Numbered from the stretch's first letter, positions 1-11,394 are shown. The stretch: DNA of 64,000 nt from Certhia americana (GCA_018697195.1 CM031857.1:61784583-61848582), one strand, 5' to 3'. Translations and numbers: made by a program. Notes: generated by a model from the letters alone, not told the origin.

Positions 1-85
1 TAAGCACATTTTAAATCTTAGGTTTTAACATTTTTTTTTCTTGGCAAGGAAAAGGGAAGGAGTCATGATCTCTTACTTTGCAAAG

Positions 86-118
<33 letters not shown>

Positions 119-797
119 GGTTGGTTTTTTTTTTGTTTCTCATCAATAAACATTTCATTTGATTTTTTTGGTTGTGCTGTTACTGCATCATCTGCTCAGG
201 TAAATGTTAGGTACTCCATAAAATTAAGGCCTTTCAGAAAGATAAAAATATCTCCCATAGCACTTTTATCTCACAGAAAATCAGTGCTTGTAATAAGGGT
301 TCAGCCTGAATTTTGTTGAACCTCTCCACTGCATGGACTAGTATTTGCATTTTCATTTGCTTTTTCTGAGAGCTTTTTCCTTGAGAATATATTCATATTC
401 TGAACACTAGTGTTATATTTCAGAGTAATATGTCTGCACTTATCTCTTCTGCTTTTCATGCTTTAACAAGAGAATGAAAACCAAAATGCCATATATTTCT
501 GTACTTGAGAATTTTTTCCTCTTATTTTTATATATAAAGTGGATTTTTATAAATAGATACTGAATAAGTCATGCCTCAGTACCTTTTTTACTTGCCTGGC
601 AACCTTCATCTTCTTTATTCTGTTGATGGGCAACAATTTTTAAAATTTTATTTCCTTATGTTACTTGCAGTGGACTTCACCGGACTGACTACTGTATCCA
701 TTTTTTATGTCACTTCCAGATTGTGAAATTAAGGGAACAATGCTGCTGGGACTCATCTAATTATAGTCTATCTCCAAGATACAGTTAAAATAATCAT
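1..797. other. AT-rich unique sequence with a poly-T tract
   Basis: No gene or recognised interspersed repeat is visible. The only low-complexity element is a 29-nt T run at 90-118, followed by more T-rich sequence to about 138. Two TTTATT sites (614-619 and 647-652) read as AATAAA on the minus strand and lie 3' of the minus-strand ORF at 798-1244, so they could serve as its poly(A) signals. This is positional inference only. Confidence 0.5.
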
Positions 798-1244
798 TTA
801 GTTTTTGCTTGCTATAAGTGAAGAGAAACATAGCCCATTTAGCCAATCTGGTTTAAAAGTTAGCCCATTGACAATGTGAACATGTTTTTCATGGAAATAA
901 CTTTGCTGGACAGCTTCCAAATAAGCATATTTCCTGTCTAACAGAAATGCTTGTGATTGGTTAGATTTCAGCCTAACCAAGTGGAATAAGGTGTCAAGTT
1001 TTTCATGGGTCTGGGTCTTCAAAGAGACAAGAGCAGTTGTCAGTTGCTGTAGTTTTTTATTGCATGAATACATCAGTCTCGAAGGCAAAGAGTTCAGAAT
1101 GTTTAGGTCTGCGATAGAGCTTTTTGGCATAAAGTCCCGAGTAGGAGCAAAACCATCAGCAGCTCCCACATCTTTCTTTTTCTTGTTCTTCTTGTTCTTC
1201 TTCTTGTTCTTGTTCTCCTTCGTCGTCTTCTTTGTCTTACTCAT
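798..1244 (-). CDS. Unrecognised 148-codon ORF, possible retrogene or single coding exon
   Basis: Function unknown; I do not recognise the family. The predicted protein starts MSKTKK and has a strongly basic Lys/Asn tract at about residues 1-24, encoded by an imperfect AAGAAC-type repeat. A mixed-composition region follows (about residues 28-145) with a likely helical, coiled-coil-like stretch near 60-110 (KKLQQLTTALVSLKTQ onward). There is no signal peptide or membrane segment. Its composition resembles a real soluble protein more than the other ORFs here do. On the coding strand the ATG is preceded directly by CACACACACAG, which resembles a splice acceptor, so it might be a 3' terminal exon rather than a retrogene. 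AATAAA sites lie about 146 and 179 nt beyond the stop. The Lys-rich repeat suppresses stop codons, so chance is not excluded. Confidence 0.4.
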   Translation of the reverse strand: MSKTKKTTKENKNKKKNKKNKKKKDVGAADGFAPTRDFMPKSSIADLNILNSLPSRLMYSCNKKLQQLTTALVSLKTQTHEKLDTLFHLVRLKSNQSQAFLLDRKYAYLEAVQQSYFHEKHVHIVNGLTFKPDWLNGLCFSSLIASKN

Positions 1245-2224
1245 CTGTGTGTGTGCACCCCAATGCAGGGTTTCTTATTCATAAATCATCCAAACAGCTA
1301 AAAGTATGAAAGTAATGTTAGTACTTACACCTAACTTATGCATATAGTTCTATCTAATCATGTTAATGGTTCTATCTGTTTTATCTATGAATGCAAGCAA
1401 TGTTCTACTATGTTTTTGTCATGTCTGGAGCCAAGTTGCTGAACTTTAAACTAGGCTTTAGGGCTTTTTACTCTCTTAAGGCACTTATAGTGTATTTCTA
1501 CTTACTTAAAACTAAAACTTACACTTCTACTTCATGTCTGTGAGGCTTAATATGTTTTACTTTCTCTAAAGGCTTTAGTTCAATCTTTGTATTCTTTTCT
1601 CTCTGAGGGACTCAGAGAGGCTTCTATTTTATACAGTCCAACAACAAGGAAATTTGAAAACCAGAAACTAGAGGGACCAGCTTAGGAGATATCTATCTTC
1701 TGTACATCAATAGTTAGGTGAAGTGAATTCCATCAGTCCATGGCAGATGCTGACTCCTTAACTTCCTCTCTGCCTGACATGCCTTCATTGCACTTAGTTT
1801 ATGAGACGCATCCCTCAGTGTAGCATCTCTGAAGATCTCTCACTAGATTAGCAAGCCTGTTTCTAAATACACTCATGTCCCACCATGTCAGATGTATTGG
1901 TCCTTGCCCAACTATTCTTGTCAGACTCAGAATTTCATATAAAAGTCCAGTTTGAAACAGGACCTGTGCAGAATGAATTAATCCACTGGATATGTTAGTT
2001 CCTTCTTTCCCCTGTCATAACATTATTGACATATATCACAAGAGCTGCCACTCTTCAGTCCCAAAGATATGAAATCATTCTGGATAACACCTCATATCTT
2101 CTTTGGCAGTGCAATTGGGTGCACATCACAGCTAAGAAGCAAGGGGTAATGCTTCAAGAGCCAGATAGATCTGGAGTCTTCCTCCAGCATCCTAGGTCTG
2201 AGCTCCCCATAAACATCTGATCTC
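1245..2224. other. Non-coding stretch with a small hairpin
   Basis: No intact gene is seen. A perfect inverted repeat with 9-nt arms and a 3-nt loop lies at 1599-1619 (CTCTCTGAG, GGA, CTCAGAGAG). From about 1650 rightward base composition is less AT-rich than the surroundings and may be the 3' continuation of the eroded coding-like remnant on the minus strand, but stops are frequent here. Confidence 0.4.
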
Positions 2225-2810
2225 CTAAAACACATAAGACAGGTTGGTGTCTGGTTTGCTTTGTTCCTGGAGGATGGTAATAGTGAGTTTCATCTGGATT
2301 TTTCTCTTTATGCAGTCACTTGGTTGAGGCTTTTCTGATTCTGATGCCTGCTGTGACAGGTCTTGTCTACAACTTAATTCTATTGCACTATACAAGTCCT
2401 GAATCATAGAGCTGCCACTAGAAAAGGATCCTTCATGCTCCTAAAATCTCAAGTTTCCAGACAACTCTGCTTTGGGAGTCTGCATCCACTGCTGTCTTTG
2501 GAAGAGTTATTTTGTGATCCCTTCTTCTTTATGCCACAGACTGGGAACCTGGCTCCAGCAGACTCTGTGAAGACCCTGTATATTTTTTTTTTAGTCATCT
2601 CAGTTGGTGTATGATCTGTCCATCTCTTCTTCCAGCTTCCCTTCATGGCAATTCAGCAGTGTGGCCAGAGCACATCGTTCTTGTGTGAGGCTGCTCAGCA
2701 CCAGGAATTCAAGATCTGCAATAACATATTCCCTCTAGAGCTCTATCTGGGTCAAGTCCTCTGACAGATCAAGGTAGATTTTTACCCAGAGATTATGCTC
2801 TGAATAACTT
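2225..2810 (-). pseudogene. Possible broken protein-coding remnant, unidentified
   Basis: Read on the minus strand, adjacent segments in shifting frames have protein-like composition. From about 2810 to 2630 one frame reads through LDLSEDLTQIEL, an in-frame stop, then REYVIADLEFLVLSS and a segment ending KLEEEM. Open segments follow at 2646-2449 and 2407-2225. The pieces lie in order on one strand, are separated by stops and frame changes, and are locally less AT-rich, as expected of an old processed pseudogene or decayed transposon gene. I cannot name a parent protein, and no poly(A) tail or target duplication was seen. Chance open frames are the alternative. Confidence 0.27.
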
Positions 2811-3229
2811 TGTCATGACCTTTACATGGCCCCACACAGTCTTGTGCAGAGTCTCTGGACTTCTCTCCACCCCTGTTGAGCTAGCTATTGTAAGAATGAC
2901 AGTGTGCTTTAGCTGCCTTTGCTGTCCTCTGCACTCTTATAAAAAGATTGTGACTGCTGATAGCAACCCCGCTGTGAAAAAAAAAAATTGGTTGTCAGAC
3001 ACTACAGCTCTCTGAAATCCTTTCCTCCATGGGAAATTTTTACAACTTCTCCAGTAAGATTGCCACCTCTTGTATTTCAAAACAGTTGTGATAGAGAATG
3101 CTTCTTTCAGCTGTGAGCAATATCATAAGTTTGAATTAAATATTTTATGCAAAGCAAACCCTCAAGTGATATTTTCTAAGAAAGATTAATAATAGTAAGG
3201 ATAATAAGCAACAAGATTTATTTTGAAAC

Positions 3230-3328
3230 TCTTTAGGGGTTAAACTGGTAGTGATAGGCTGACAGTTGGGCTTGATAAACTTTAAAGGTCTCTTTCTTCC
3301 TACCCCGGCAATTCTATAATTTTATGAA
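3230..3328 (+). mobile_element. CR1 LINE 3' tail fragment
   Basis: This is the extreme 3' end of a CR1 non-LTR retrotransposon, truncated at its 5' side as is usual for the family. It contains the characteristic run GGGCTTGATAAACTTTAAAG followed by a C/T-rich stretch and an ATTCTATAATTTTATG end. The end is a diverged form of the ATTCTATG-type terminal repeats with which CR1 copies finish instead of poly(A). No coding part remains. Confidence 0.68.
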
Positions 3329-4261
3329 AACAAAATGTATCATATTTTGAAACTTCTCTGACATCTTAGTATCGTGTTTTTGAGATGCCCTTAGTGACAA
3401 TTCAATTAAAAGGTATTTTTTATGTGAATGTTAGATTTTGTTTACCTAAAAATGAAAAAAAACCCCAAGGGTTACCTTTGCTTGTAGTTTCTTAATGGTG
3501 CATCAATTATGGCTGAAGTGATTGAGTAGTTTTAGTCATGGTTATTATGTTCTTTATGAGGTTTGCATCTTGGTGTTTTATTTATCTTTTTTGTTGCCTT
3601 TGAATTAAAAAGATTTTGACCTGATTACTTTAATGAAACAGATGATTTCACTTTCCACGTTTCTGAAGAGATTTTTCAGTTTTAGATACTTTAATTGCCA
3701 AAAGGTATTAGGGTACTCTCTAAAAGAGTCAACCAGTCAGAATAAAATAAGACCATTTGATGCTGTCTGTTCACTAATATTGCACCCAAAGCCCAAAAAT
3801 GGTTGACGAGAAATGTGATGAAGCACATGGCAAGTGGTAGTAGTGATGAGGATGAAGAGGTCTAATGGGCTTGGGATATATTTAGAATACCCGTACATCC
3901 TTCATGAAAGAAGAGAAAATACTGATAAACTAGCAAGTCATAGTTTACACTTCACTTTTCCCAGCTGTAAGGTGTTTCAACAAAATTGTGTTTTCTCTCA
4001 TAGCAAAAATGGTAGTAATTTTCTTGTTTTAAAAAAAAAAAAAGCGCTAAATGACATCACCAAATCTTTGCTTATTATTTGCTTATTGTTATTTTTCCTT
4101 AATTTTTACTAGTACTTAAAAAATAAATTTTCTGTGAAGTTAATGGATATACATTCTAATGAATGTTAGAAAAAATCCAAAATCGAATATGAAGCAATCC
4201 AATATTTAAAGAACAGCATAGCTGAAACACATAATAAATTTTAGCAATTATTAAAAATAAA
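3329..4261. other. AT-rich unique sequence
   Basis: No gene or recognisable repeat. The open frame at 3834-4112 on the plus strand has low-complexity Lys and Leu/Phe ends and no recognisable domain, and is treated as chance. Confidence 0.5.
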
Positions 4262-4323
4262 TTGTGTGACTTTAAAAAAAATCTATTGATAAAATGCTTT
4301 TTACTGTTGTTTTTAATTTTTAG

Positions 4324-4684
4324 CTCCATTTTGTTAACAGAACACATGGTAACTTACATAGACACTTCAAGGAGCTATAAAGAGAACAGACAGAAAATAT
4401 TTATTGTGGAAATTTGTTCAGTCAGACCCCAGAAGCTGTCACATCTCATATTGGAGCTTTTACACTTACTAAAAAATTCCCAAATAAATGTAAAGAAATT
4501 TCTGACTGTGTTTTCCTGTATGACATATAAGGATGAATTTCAATTATTCCAAATAAGGGAAAAAGGAGTATTAGCTGAATGTTATAACATGCTATTACAT
4601 GGTGGAAATGGTCTTTTATTCTTTGTCATCACTAAAAGCAGTAACCACTCCAAGGATAAGCACGTTTCAAAAGCTAGTTACTAG
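4324..4684 (+). CDS. Candidate terminal coding exon, unrecognised
   Basis: The open frame runs from 4262 to a TAG at 4682-4684. The protein-like part begins just after a T-rich tract ending TTTTTAATTTTTAG at 4323, a good splice-acceptor shape, so the exon is drawn from 4324. It would encode about 120 residues, including TEHMVTYIDTSRSYKENRQK and an LLHLLKNSQ helix-like stretch, with no known domain. AATAAA occurs at 4728-4733, 44 nt after the stop, which fits a last exon. No upstream exon was found. In DNA this AT-rich an open run of this length can also arise by chance, so confidence is low. Confidence 0.25.
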
Positions 4685-6494
4685 TTTTTGAAGAGAAATG
4701 CTGTTTACCTGCTATTACTGCTTCACAAATAAAATAGATTTTAGTAAGTCAGAATGTAGCACAGTGTCATGTTGTAGACTGCACCATAAACAGACCAATA
4801 TGGTTAAAAAACCACACAAAGAACAGTGCAGTAAAACAATTTCCTACAAATGTAGGATCCAAAGCTCTAGACCATAAAAGAATTTAGAACATTATGCCCC
4901 ACTGAAAAAACAGCTGTATAGAATTCTCTACTATTTTTTTAAGCTGCTTTTTATTTAATGAGTGATAAAAAGTAGACTGAAAGCTGATATGAAAATCCAA
5001 AGACCCTCCTGCTAATTTCCCACCACCCCCTCCCCTCCCCCCCCATTTCTATAATTTTTTAGGCTCCTGTATGTAGGAGACATACTGATAGGGACAATAA
5101 CAGGATGAGACAAGGGAAAATGTGGGTACTGTGTTCTATTCAACAAAAACTATTATATTTTAGGAAAAATTAAATAGTCTTTAGAGTACAGCAGAATCCT
5201 GAAACTATTCATAGATCCAAAAATATTGCCAATTTTAAGGGTGTGAGGCCAGAATGAGAATGTTCTTTTTCCAATTACTCCACAAACCAAAGCAAAAGGA
5301 AGTTAACACTTGAGAATAGCAGGTTATTTCTTAAGGATGAACAGAAATAAGGAACTGCACTAACCATTGGAAATATTAAACAAGCATCCATCAACACATC
5401 TCCAATTGTTTATGACTGGTCAGAAAATGTGGGTGGAATGGATTTATTAACAGGTAAGAGTAGTAATTAAATTGAATCAGCTCCTCTCCTCCACCTCTCC
5501 TCTCAAAAAAATTAGAAAGATGAGAATTGTAAGTAATGAATCAGTCATTACTTAATGTTTTCAAATTATGTATGCAGCAGCAGAAAAGGAATTTACAATG
5601 CTGAGCAAGGTATCTGTGTTGTGATCCACTTCAAAAACCATGCTGAAGCAATTATTAACACTCAACTCTGTGTATTGCACACAAAAATGTGTGTTTGAAA
5701 TTGATGTCTTTCATAGGCAATTGCATTTCTGTGAAACTCATTTTAGATACTGATACTAATTTGAGTCCTTATCTATTAAAATAATTATCCTCTTTAAAAA
5801 ATGTGTGGAGAATATGGTAGACTTGTGAACTTGCCACAGTTTCTTGATGATCCAGAGCATGCTGTCAAATAGTGACATTAGATTTAGTTCCACCTCAGGA
5901 AGTTTGAATCCCAAAAAGAAGGGAGGCTGATCTGTCAGCCCTATATCCATTCTGAACATGCTCTCTATAGCCTACTCTTTGATATTTATAAAAGTTTGCA
6001 ATTAAATTAAGTTTCATCTCCACTTTTTAGTGAATACAAAGCTATCTTTGTTGGTCTAATGTTTTTTGGATGCTATTGTAGATAATTATTTTTTTACACT
6101 CTTCAGGCTCTTTTAAGCTGTTAAAATTTCCATTATTATGTCTGGCTAGAACTGAAGAATTGCTTGGCTTCAACACAGAACAAAAATATGCCTGAGTAAT
6201 CAGAAAAATGGGGTTTTTTTGTATTGACACTGAATTTCAAGTTTTCAACACTATAATATTTCTCTTACTTATTAAGAATGAAAAAAGCATTTTTTTTTTT
6301 TTACCTTAGGAAAAAGAAGGAAATAAATATTCTAACAAAAGGACCTAGAATAGAACTTCAGTAAAAAAAGGCAATTTTCTGAAGGAAAATAGGAATAAAG
6401 GAAACAATTTTTAATGTAGGAAAAAAACAAAGCAAAAAAAATAAAAGTACTAATAGGCCTGGAAAAGCCGTAACACTGCAGAGTGCTTCTGTCT
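4685..6494. other. Unique AT-rich sequence with a C-rich tract
   Basis: No gene recognised. At 5019-5044 four C runs of 3, 5, 4 and 8 are separated by loops of 4, 1 and 1 nt, a canonical G-quadruplex pattern on the minus strand. Short A/T homopolymers occur near 6290-6302. The minus-strand open frame at 5756-5959 shows no family signature. Confidence 0.5.
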
Positions 6495-6499
6495 CTGTG

Positions 6500-7065
6500 T
6501 GTTCTGGTTTTGGCTGGGGTAGAGTTAACTTTCTTCACATAGGCTGGTATGGGGATTTTGTGTTTTGTATTTGTTATGAAAATGTTGTTGATAACAGCAT
6601 TATGGGATTGTTTTCATTACTGCTGAGCAAAGTTTACACAGCCTCACAGTCTTCTCTGTTCCTCACACCACCCGACCAGTGAGGCTGCACAAGAGGTCAT
6701 GAGTGAAAACAGCTGGCGCAGCTGAGCCAAGGGATATTCCAGCCAATGATGTCATGCTCAGAATATAAAATTGGGGAAAGAAGAATGAAGTGGAGGCATT
6801 TGGAGCCATGGGATTTGTCTGCCCAAGCCACTGTTATGTGTGATGGATCCCTGCTTCCCAGGACAATTTCCTGATGGCAATTAGTGCACAAATTTCTTGT
6901 TTTGCTTGCATGTCCAGCTTTTCCTTTACCTTTTAAAACTGTTCTTATTTCAACCCAGAAGTTTTCTCATTTTTACTCTTCTGGTTTTCTTCTCCATTCC
7001 ACTGCAGGGATTGACTGAGTCATTCTGTGGTGTCAAGTTACCTAGGATAAGATTAAACCATGACA
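6500..7065 (+). mobile_element. Solo LTR of an avian ERVL-type endogenous retrovirus
   Basis: The block starts TGTTCTGGTTTTGGCTGGGG and ends TTAAACCATGACA, matching remembered termini of a common bird ERVL LTR and giving the TG...CA ends of retroviral LTRs. The 5 bases before it (CTGTG, 6495-6499) and after it (TTGTG, 7066-7070) differ at one position, fitting the 5-bp target duplication of ERVL integration. Family landmarks include AAGGGATATTCC, a TGATGTCATGCTCA motif and a TATA box TATAAAA at 6764-6770. At 566 bp it looks full length. No internal retroviral sequence flanks it, so it is best read as a solo LTR left by recombination. Confidence 0.85.
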
Positions 7066-7070
7066 TTGTG

Positions 7071-9950
7071 GGAAACAAAAGAAATAAAAACTGTGAAGCC
7101 TACAGAAGGCGGAAGAACTAGAGAATGTCAAAAACCTTGTAAGTCAAACTTGACTGAATAATATAGTTTCCAAAAAGGCTGCCTCTATTACTCTTTCATT
7201 TCAGTTTTCCCACAGTGTAGCAATAACCATCATTCAAGTGCCAAACATAATGTGACTACTGAAATTATAATGTGGGAATTATGCACAATAGGGATTCACA
7301 GCCTATTCTATTATGATGTTATACTGCTTCTATGAACATAAAAGACATTAAATTCAGTTGTAGAGAGAATATATCCACCCAAAATTCCTCAGAGGAATTT
7401 ACACACTAAGAAAGTCATCATTCTAGGAAGAAACTCTGAACTGAAAATGTGGCAACTGTTTTATGTCCAAGTTTTCCTGGAAAGAAACAGTATGACCAAA
7501 ATTCTGGGAAAGATGCAATACTCCATTCTGATGTGTTAAGCATTACAACTTTGATCACCTAATGCTCTTTAATATATGTCTGTTCTATCAAATGTCAAAA
7601 CCCCCTCCAACTTGAATTACTGAACCAAATAAATTCAGAGTATTTAAACAAAAATTGTATTCAAATAATCCCATCATACATTAGAATTCCCTCATTAAAA
7701 TAATGGGCTAATCCTGACCTATGTCAAAGGACGGAATAATTATAAAAAAAGGCTTTGTTTTTATTCCTTGTCATACGTACTCTGAATACTGTATTTGACT
7801 CTACTCAATTCTTCTCCAAACAATAGCCTCCACAATTCTCCAAACAATTACTATCCCCATGAAAAAGAAGATAAGAAATATTTGACTTTGCTTTGGTGGC
7901 AGTAAAGGAACGGTTGCTTAGGCGTCATGGCAAACATAACAATAGTAACATAGTGCATCTGAAAGCAATTCATTTTCCAAATATATAAAGTTTTGTGCTT
8001 ATTTCCTTCTGCACCTTTCAAACCAGGAATAATTAAAATTAAAAAAAAACAAAACAAAACACAGAAGAATTATGTTTACTTATTCTGGAATACAAATATT
8101 CCCCTGTTATTTGAGTCTCAAAATATACTCTGAAAGTTTCATCATGGTCATTACATAAGTCTTGCAAACTGTAGATTTCATTCCTTACTTATTTGGAACA
8201 AGAAATAACTTTTACATCTGATTTTCCAATATGCAATTTGTAATTTTGCATTAGTGTTTTAGGCTAAATCCACAAGAAGAGAGAGAATTTTTATTTTATA
8301 TATCCCTACTTAGAATTTGAGATTTAATCTTTTTATGAATGTTTACAACCATTTGCCCTATAAATGTCAACAATACATTTTATTGTTATTAAAAAAAGCA
8401 AAATGAAACACAAAATATATTCCTACATAGTGATAGACTATTCTCATTTACTAATACTGTTGAAGAACATACACATTCCTACAAGAACATAAAAGTGCTG
8501 TAGCTATACCTAATGACAAAGACATATTTTATTATATATAAGCTATTCTTATGATATATGGGCTTATAGGAGTAAAAAATTTACATATTTTATGCAAATA
8601 ATCTATAGTAAGCTGTTGCACACACACATATTTAAGGACAGGTAACGTATATGTACATATACATATATTTTTTCTTGCGTATCTGGTAACTTCATCACAT
8701 TTAAAAGCATATTCTAAACACCCACCTTTTAAAAAAACTCTAAGTAGACTGTATAACTATTTAAATTCAGACATCAGTCTCCCCTTAAAATGAAACACAG
8801 AAATTAGTCAATGACTTTGATTTTCTGTGTTTCCTTATTACTAGATAAAATTCCTAACAGAGGTGGTTCTTGTTTACTGGCAATGTTTCAAATTGAGGTT
8901 TTTTAATTTGTAGAAGGAATGTCCCCTAAGAAATGGACATAATCAAAGTAAGAAGTAAAGTACATTAATGGAGGTATTCTCAGATGTATAATCCTAATTA
9001 TTTGTAATTACTGGAACAGGCAGTTGTTCAGATGAAGCACACAGAAAGAACAGGTACCCCAAGAACTTTTTTGTTATATATATATAAATCTTGAATTAAA
9101 TATATAATTTACAATTTGAAAAGTCTCATTTTAATTTATATTTAGATAGGGAAAATGTCATATATCATATATTACCTGAAAAAAGACATTTAATGAAACA
9201 AAATGAATAGTAAGACTGTGCTTCAATGATGCCAGAAATTATAGAGGAATCATCTGCCACTATAATTTCCAAAGTTGGAACTGGCTGAGATAACCTTCAA
9301 ATCCTTGCATTCATTTTGTTGTTTTATACTCTTTCTGTTAGATGCACTGCATGAGGCATGTAAGCTACAGATTTTGTCACCTTTTACAAGAGGTGTTTTG
9401 TTAAGTTAGAACAAAAGCTCCTAATGGAAATTTAAATGCTGTATTTATCTTTTCCGTACTGTTATATGCATTTCTGAAAGAAGCAAAATTAATTTAATAT
9501 TGGAATATCCTGAATTTTTAACAGGGAACTGATACTGATACTGGTGTGCTATGATAAGTAAACAGGTTAAGAATATATGTCTGTGCTGGATATTTTAATT
9601 GTTGCAGTGAAATTCATGGCAACAAAAGAAGGGACAATCTGCTCTGCAGGATGCTTAAACTGCATCCATGATAAACAAAAACTTCTTAATTTTCATTGTA
9701 TTACTTAGCATATCTTATTTTCCATTCCTCATCTATTTTACAAGACATTGAGGATTTGTCTTTCTACTTTTTTTGTGGGGGTTTTTTTGGGCCAACTTCT
9801 AATTACCACACATAACTTACTTGCAAAAACATGAAAGAAAGGAAGATTATTAATGTCATCATTGCATAATGTTGGTAGTAGAATGATGTTTTTTATACCT
9901 GACTAGTATGTAGGGGGAAAAATGTGCCTTTGGTTATTATAGCTGTGCCA
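7071..9950. other. Unique AT-rich sequence
   Basis: About 2.9 kb with no recognised gene, RNA or interspersed repeat. Only short low-complexity bits are present, such as (AAAAC)n-like sequence near 8040-8062 and TA-rich patches near 8638-8670 and 9076-9110. Confidence 0.5.
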
Positions 9951-10085
9951 TATATATGTATGTATATATGTATATGTATAATGGCTATATGGATATGTAT
10001 ATTTATATGTATATGAATATATATATGTACATATGTACATGTTTATATATATGTCTGTATGTGTGTGTGTGTATATATATATATT
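9951..10085. repeat. TATG/TA compound microsatellite with GTGTGTGT core
   Basis: Imperfect TATATG, TATG and TATA units run for about 135 bp, with a (GT)n core at about 10061-10072 and a (TA)n end. The open frames on both strands here, rich in Tyr/Met/Ile or Tyr/Thr/His, are products of the repeat. A 17-nt A run follows at 10106-10122. Confidence 0.85.
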
Positions 10086-10327
10086 TATTCTTTTATTCTC
10101 CAAGTAAAAAAAAAAAAAAAAAGAAAAAGAACCTATCAGACCGCAAGAAAAACACATATATAATCCATACATTTATAATGTAAATAAATATATATATTAT
10201 ATATACATTTTTAATTAAATGAAAACTAATGCTCAATTAATGTTCAATGAAGCCATTCACTGTAGGGTTCACCAGATTATCCATATCATAATATATTTGA
10301 CTAACCTCCAGGACATACTTAAAGATG

Positions 10328-10951
10328 TGTTCATCTCGGGATTTTATGTGGTAGTGTTCTTCCCAAGAGTGTAAAAGTCTTTTTGTCCAGCACCAAGATT
10401 GAAGGAAGGACCAAGAGCTGTCTCCTCTGCTTTTCCAAGGCTTTTTATTTTTCTCTTATCAGTCAAATTTCTTCTCTGACCCACAGAGATCTGTTCTGCA
10501 GGTCAGCTCACTGGGAATGACCCAGCCTCAAAGGTGATGAACATCTTTATACTAAAAATTGCATGTGCTTTATTTACAAAAGATCCCCAATACCTGTGTC
10601 CCGTGTTAGAAGGTCAGGCTCTACTCTGAGCCAGCCAAAGATGCCCACGCCACAGAGGAAAATGGTGAAGGAGAAGAAGAAAGAAGAAACCCCAAGGCCA
10701 CGTGGAGACTCCATTTTGTGTTTTTTGCTTATCTGTCTAGAAACTATGTAAATCTACTTTTCACCCTGTGAACGCCTATCACCCTACTTAAACTCTCTGT
10801 GATTTGTAATTCTTCACACAGAGGTGGTAATTTCTCTCAGGGGCTAAAATCAAAGGCACAGGAGTTTTTGACTCCTTGCCAAGGTTTTCCCGCCCCCTGT
10901 CCCGGTCTGGAATCACTCAAGACAGTCAGAGGAGTGTTCTGGACTCCGACA
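10328..10951 (-). mobile_element. LTR of an endogenous retrovirus, minus orientation
   Basis: On the minus strand the block begins TGTCGGAGTCCAGAACACTC and ends CCCGAGATGAACA, so it has TG...CA ends about 624 bp apart. In order it holds a U3-like region, a TATA-like TAGTATAAAG, and about 100 nt later an AAAAATAAAAAGCC poly(A)-signal-like site before a U5-like end. Base composition is clearly less AT-rich than the flanks. A target duplication is not clean: ATGT occurs at both edges (10325-10328 and 10951-10954) but overlaps the terminal bases. I cannot assign the family with certainty. Confidence 0.6.
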
Positions 10952-11181
10952 TGTTTATATAGGTAATTTTCAAGACATACTATTATATTAAGCTCTGTAC
11001 TGACATAATTTGTTGAGAAACTTTTGTCTACAGTACATTAATTTTGTTTTTGAACCTGACCATTATTAAAACATTTAGCTTGCACTGAAAAATAACAACT
11101 TCCACGTTTCTAAAACTTGTGCCATTCCCACTGTTGTTGTTTCCCACATTTTATTTATGAATTGAGTTATTGACTGAAGTG

Positions 11182-11394
11182 TAACCTGTTCACCCAGAGG
11201 ATGGCTGGGCACTGGAACAGACTTCCCAGGGAATAGGTCCCAGTACTAAACCTGCCAGAGTTTAAGAAGAGTTTGGACAAGCCCTCAAGTGCATGCTGTA
11301 ACTCTTTAGGGCTGTCCTGGGATGGACCAGGAGTTGGACTCAGTGGTACTTGTTGATTTATTCCAACTCAGAATATCCTGTGATTCTGTTATTT
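11182..11394 (+). mobile_element. CR1 LINE 3' end
   Basis: This is the distal pol/3' UTR part of a CR1, 5' truncated. It includes GGCTGGGCACTGGAACAG, a CTTCCCAGGGAA motif, AGTTTAAGAAGAGTTTGGAC and the GGAGTTGGACTCAGTGGTAC region, then CCAACTCAGAATATCCTGTG and a final GATTCTGTTATT in place of the ATTCTATG terminal repeats. Its 3' part closely parallels the CR1 at 52612-53120, so both probably come from the same or a close subfamily. Confidence 0.83.

Noticed and set aside
991..1284. Plus-strand open frame of 97 codons rich in Phe/Leu
   Set aside because: It is the antisense of the Lys-rich repeat in the minus-strand ORF at 798-1244.
9903..10183. Tyr/Met/Ile-rich frames on both strands
   Set aside because: Translation of the TATG/TA microsatellite.
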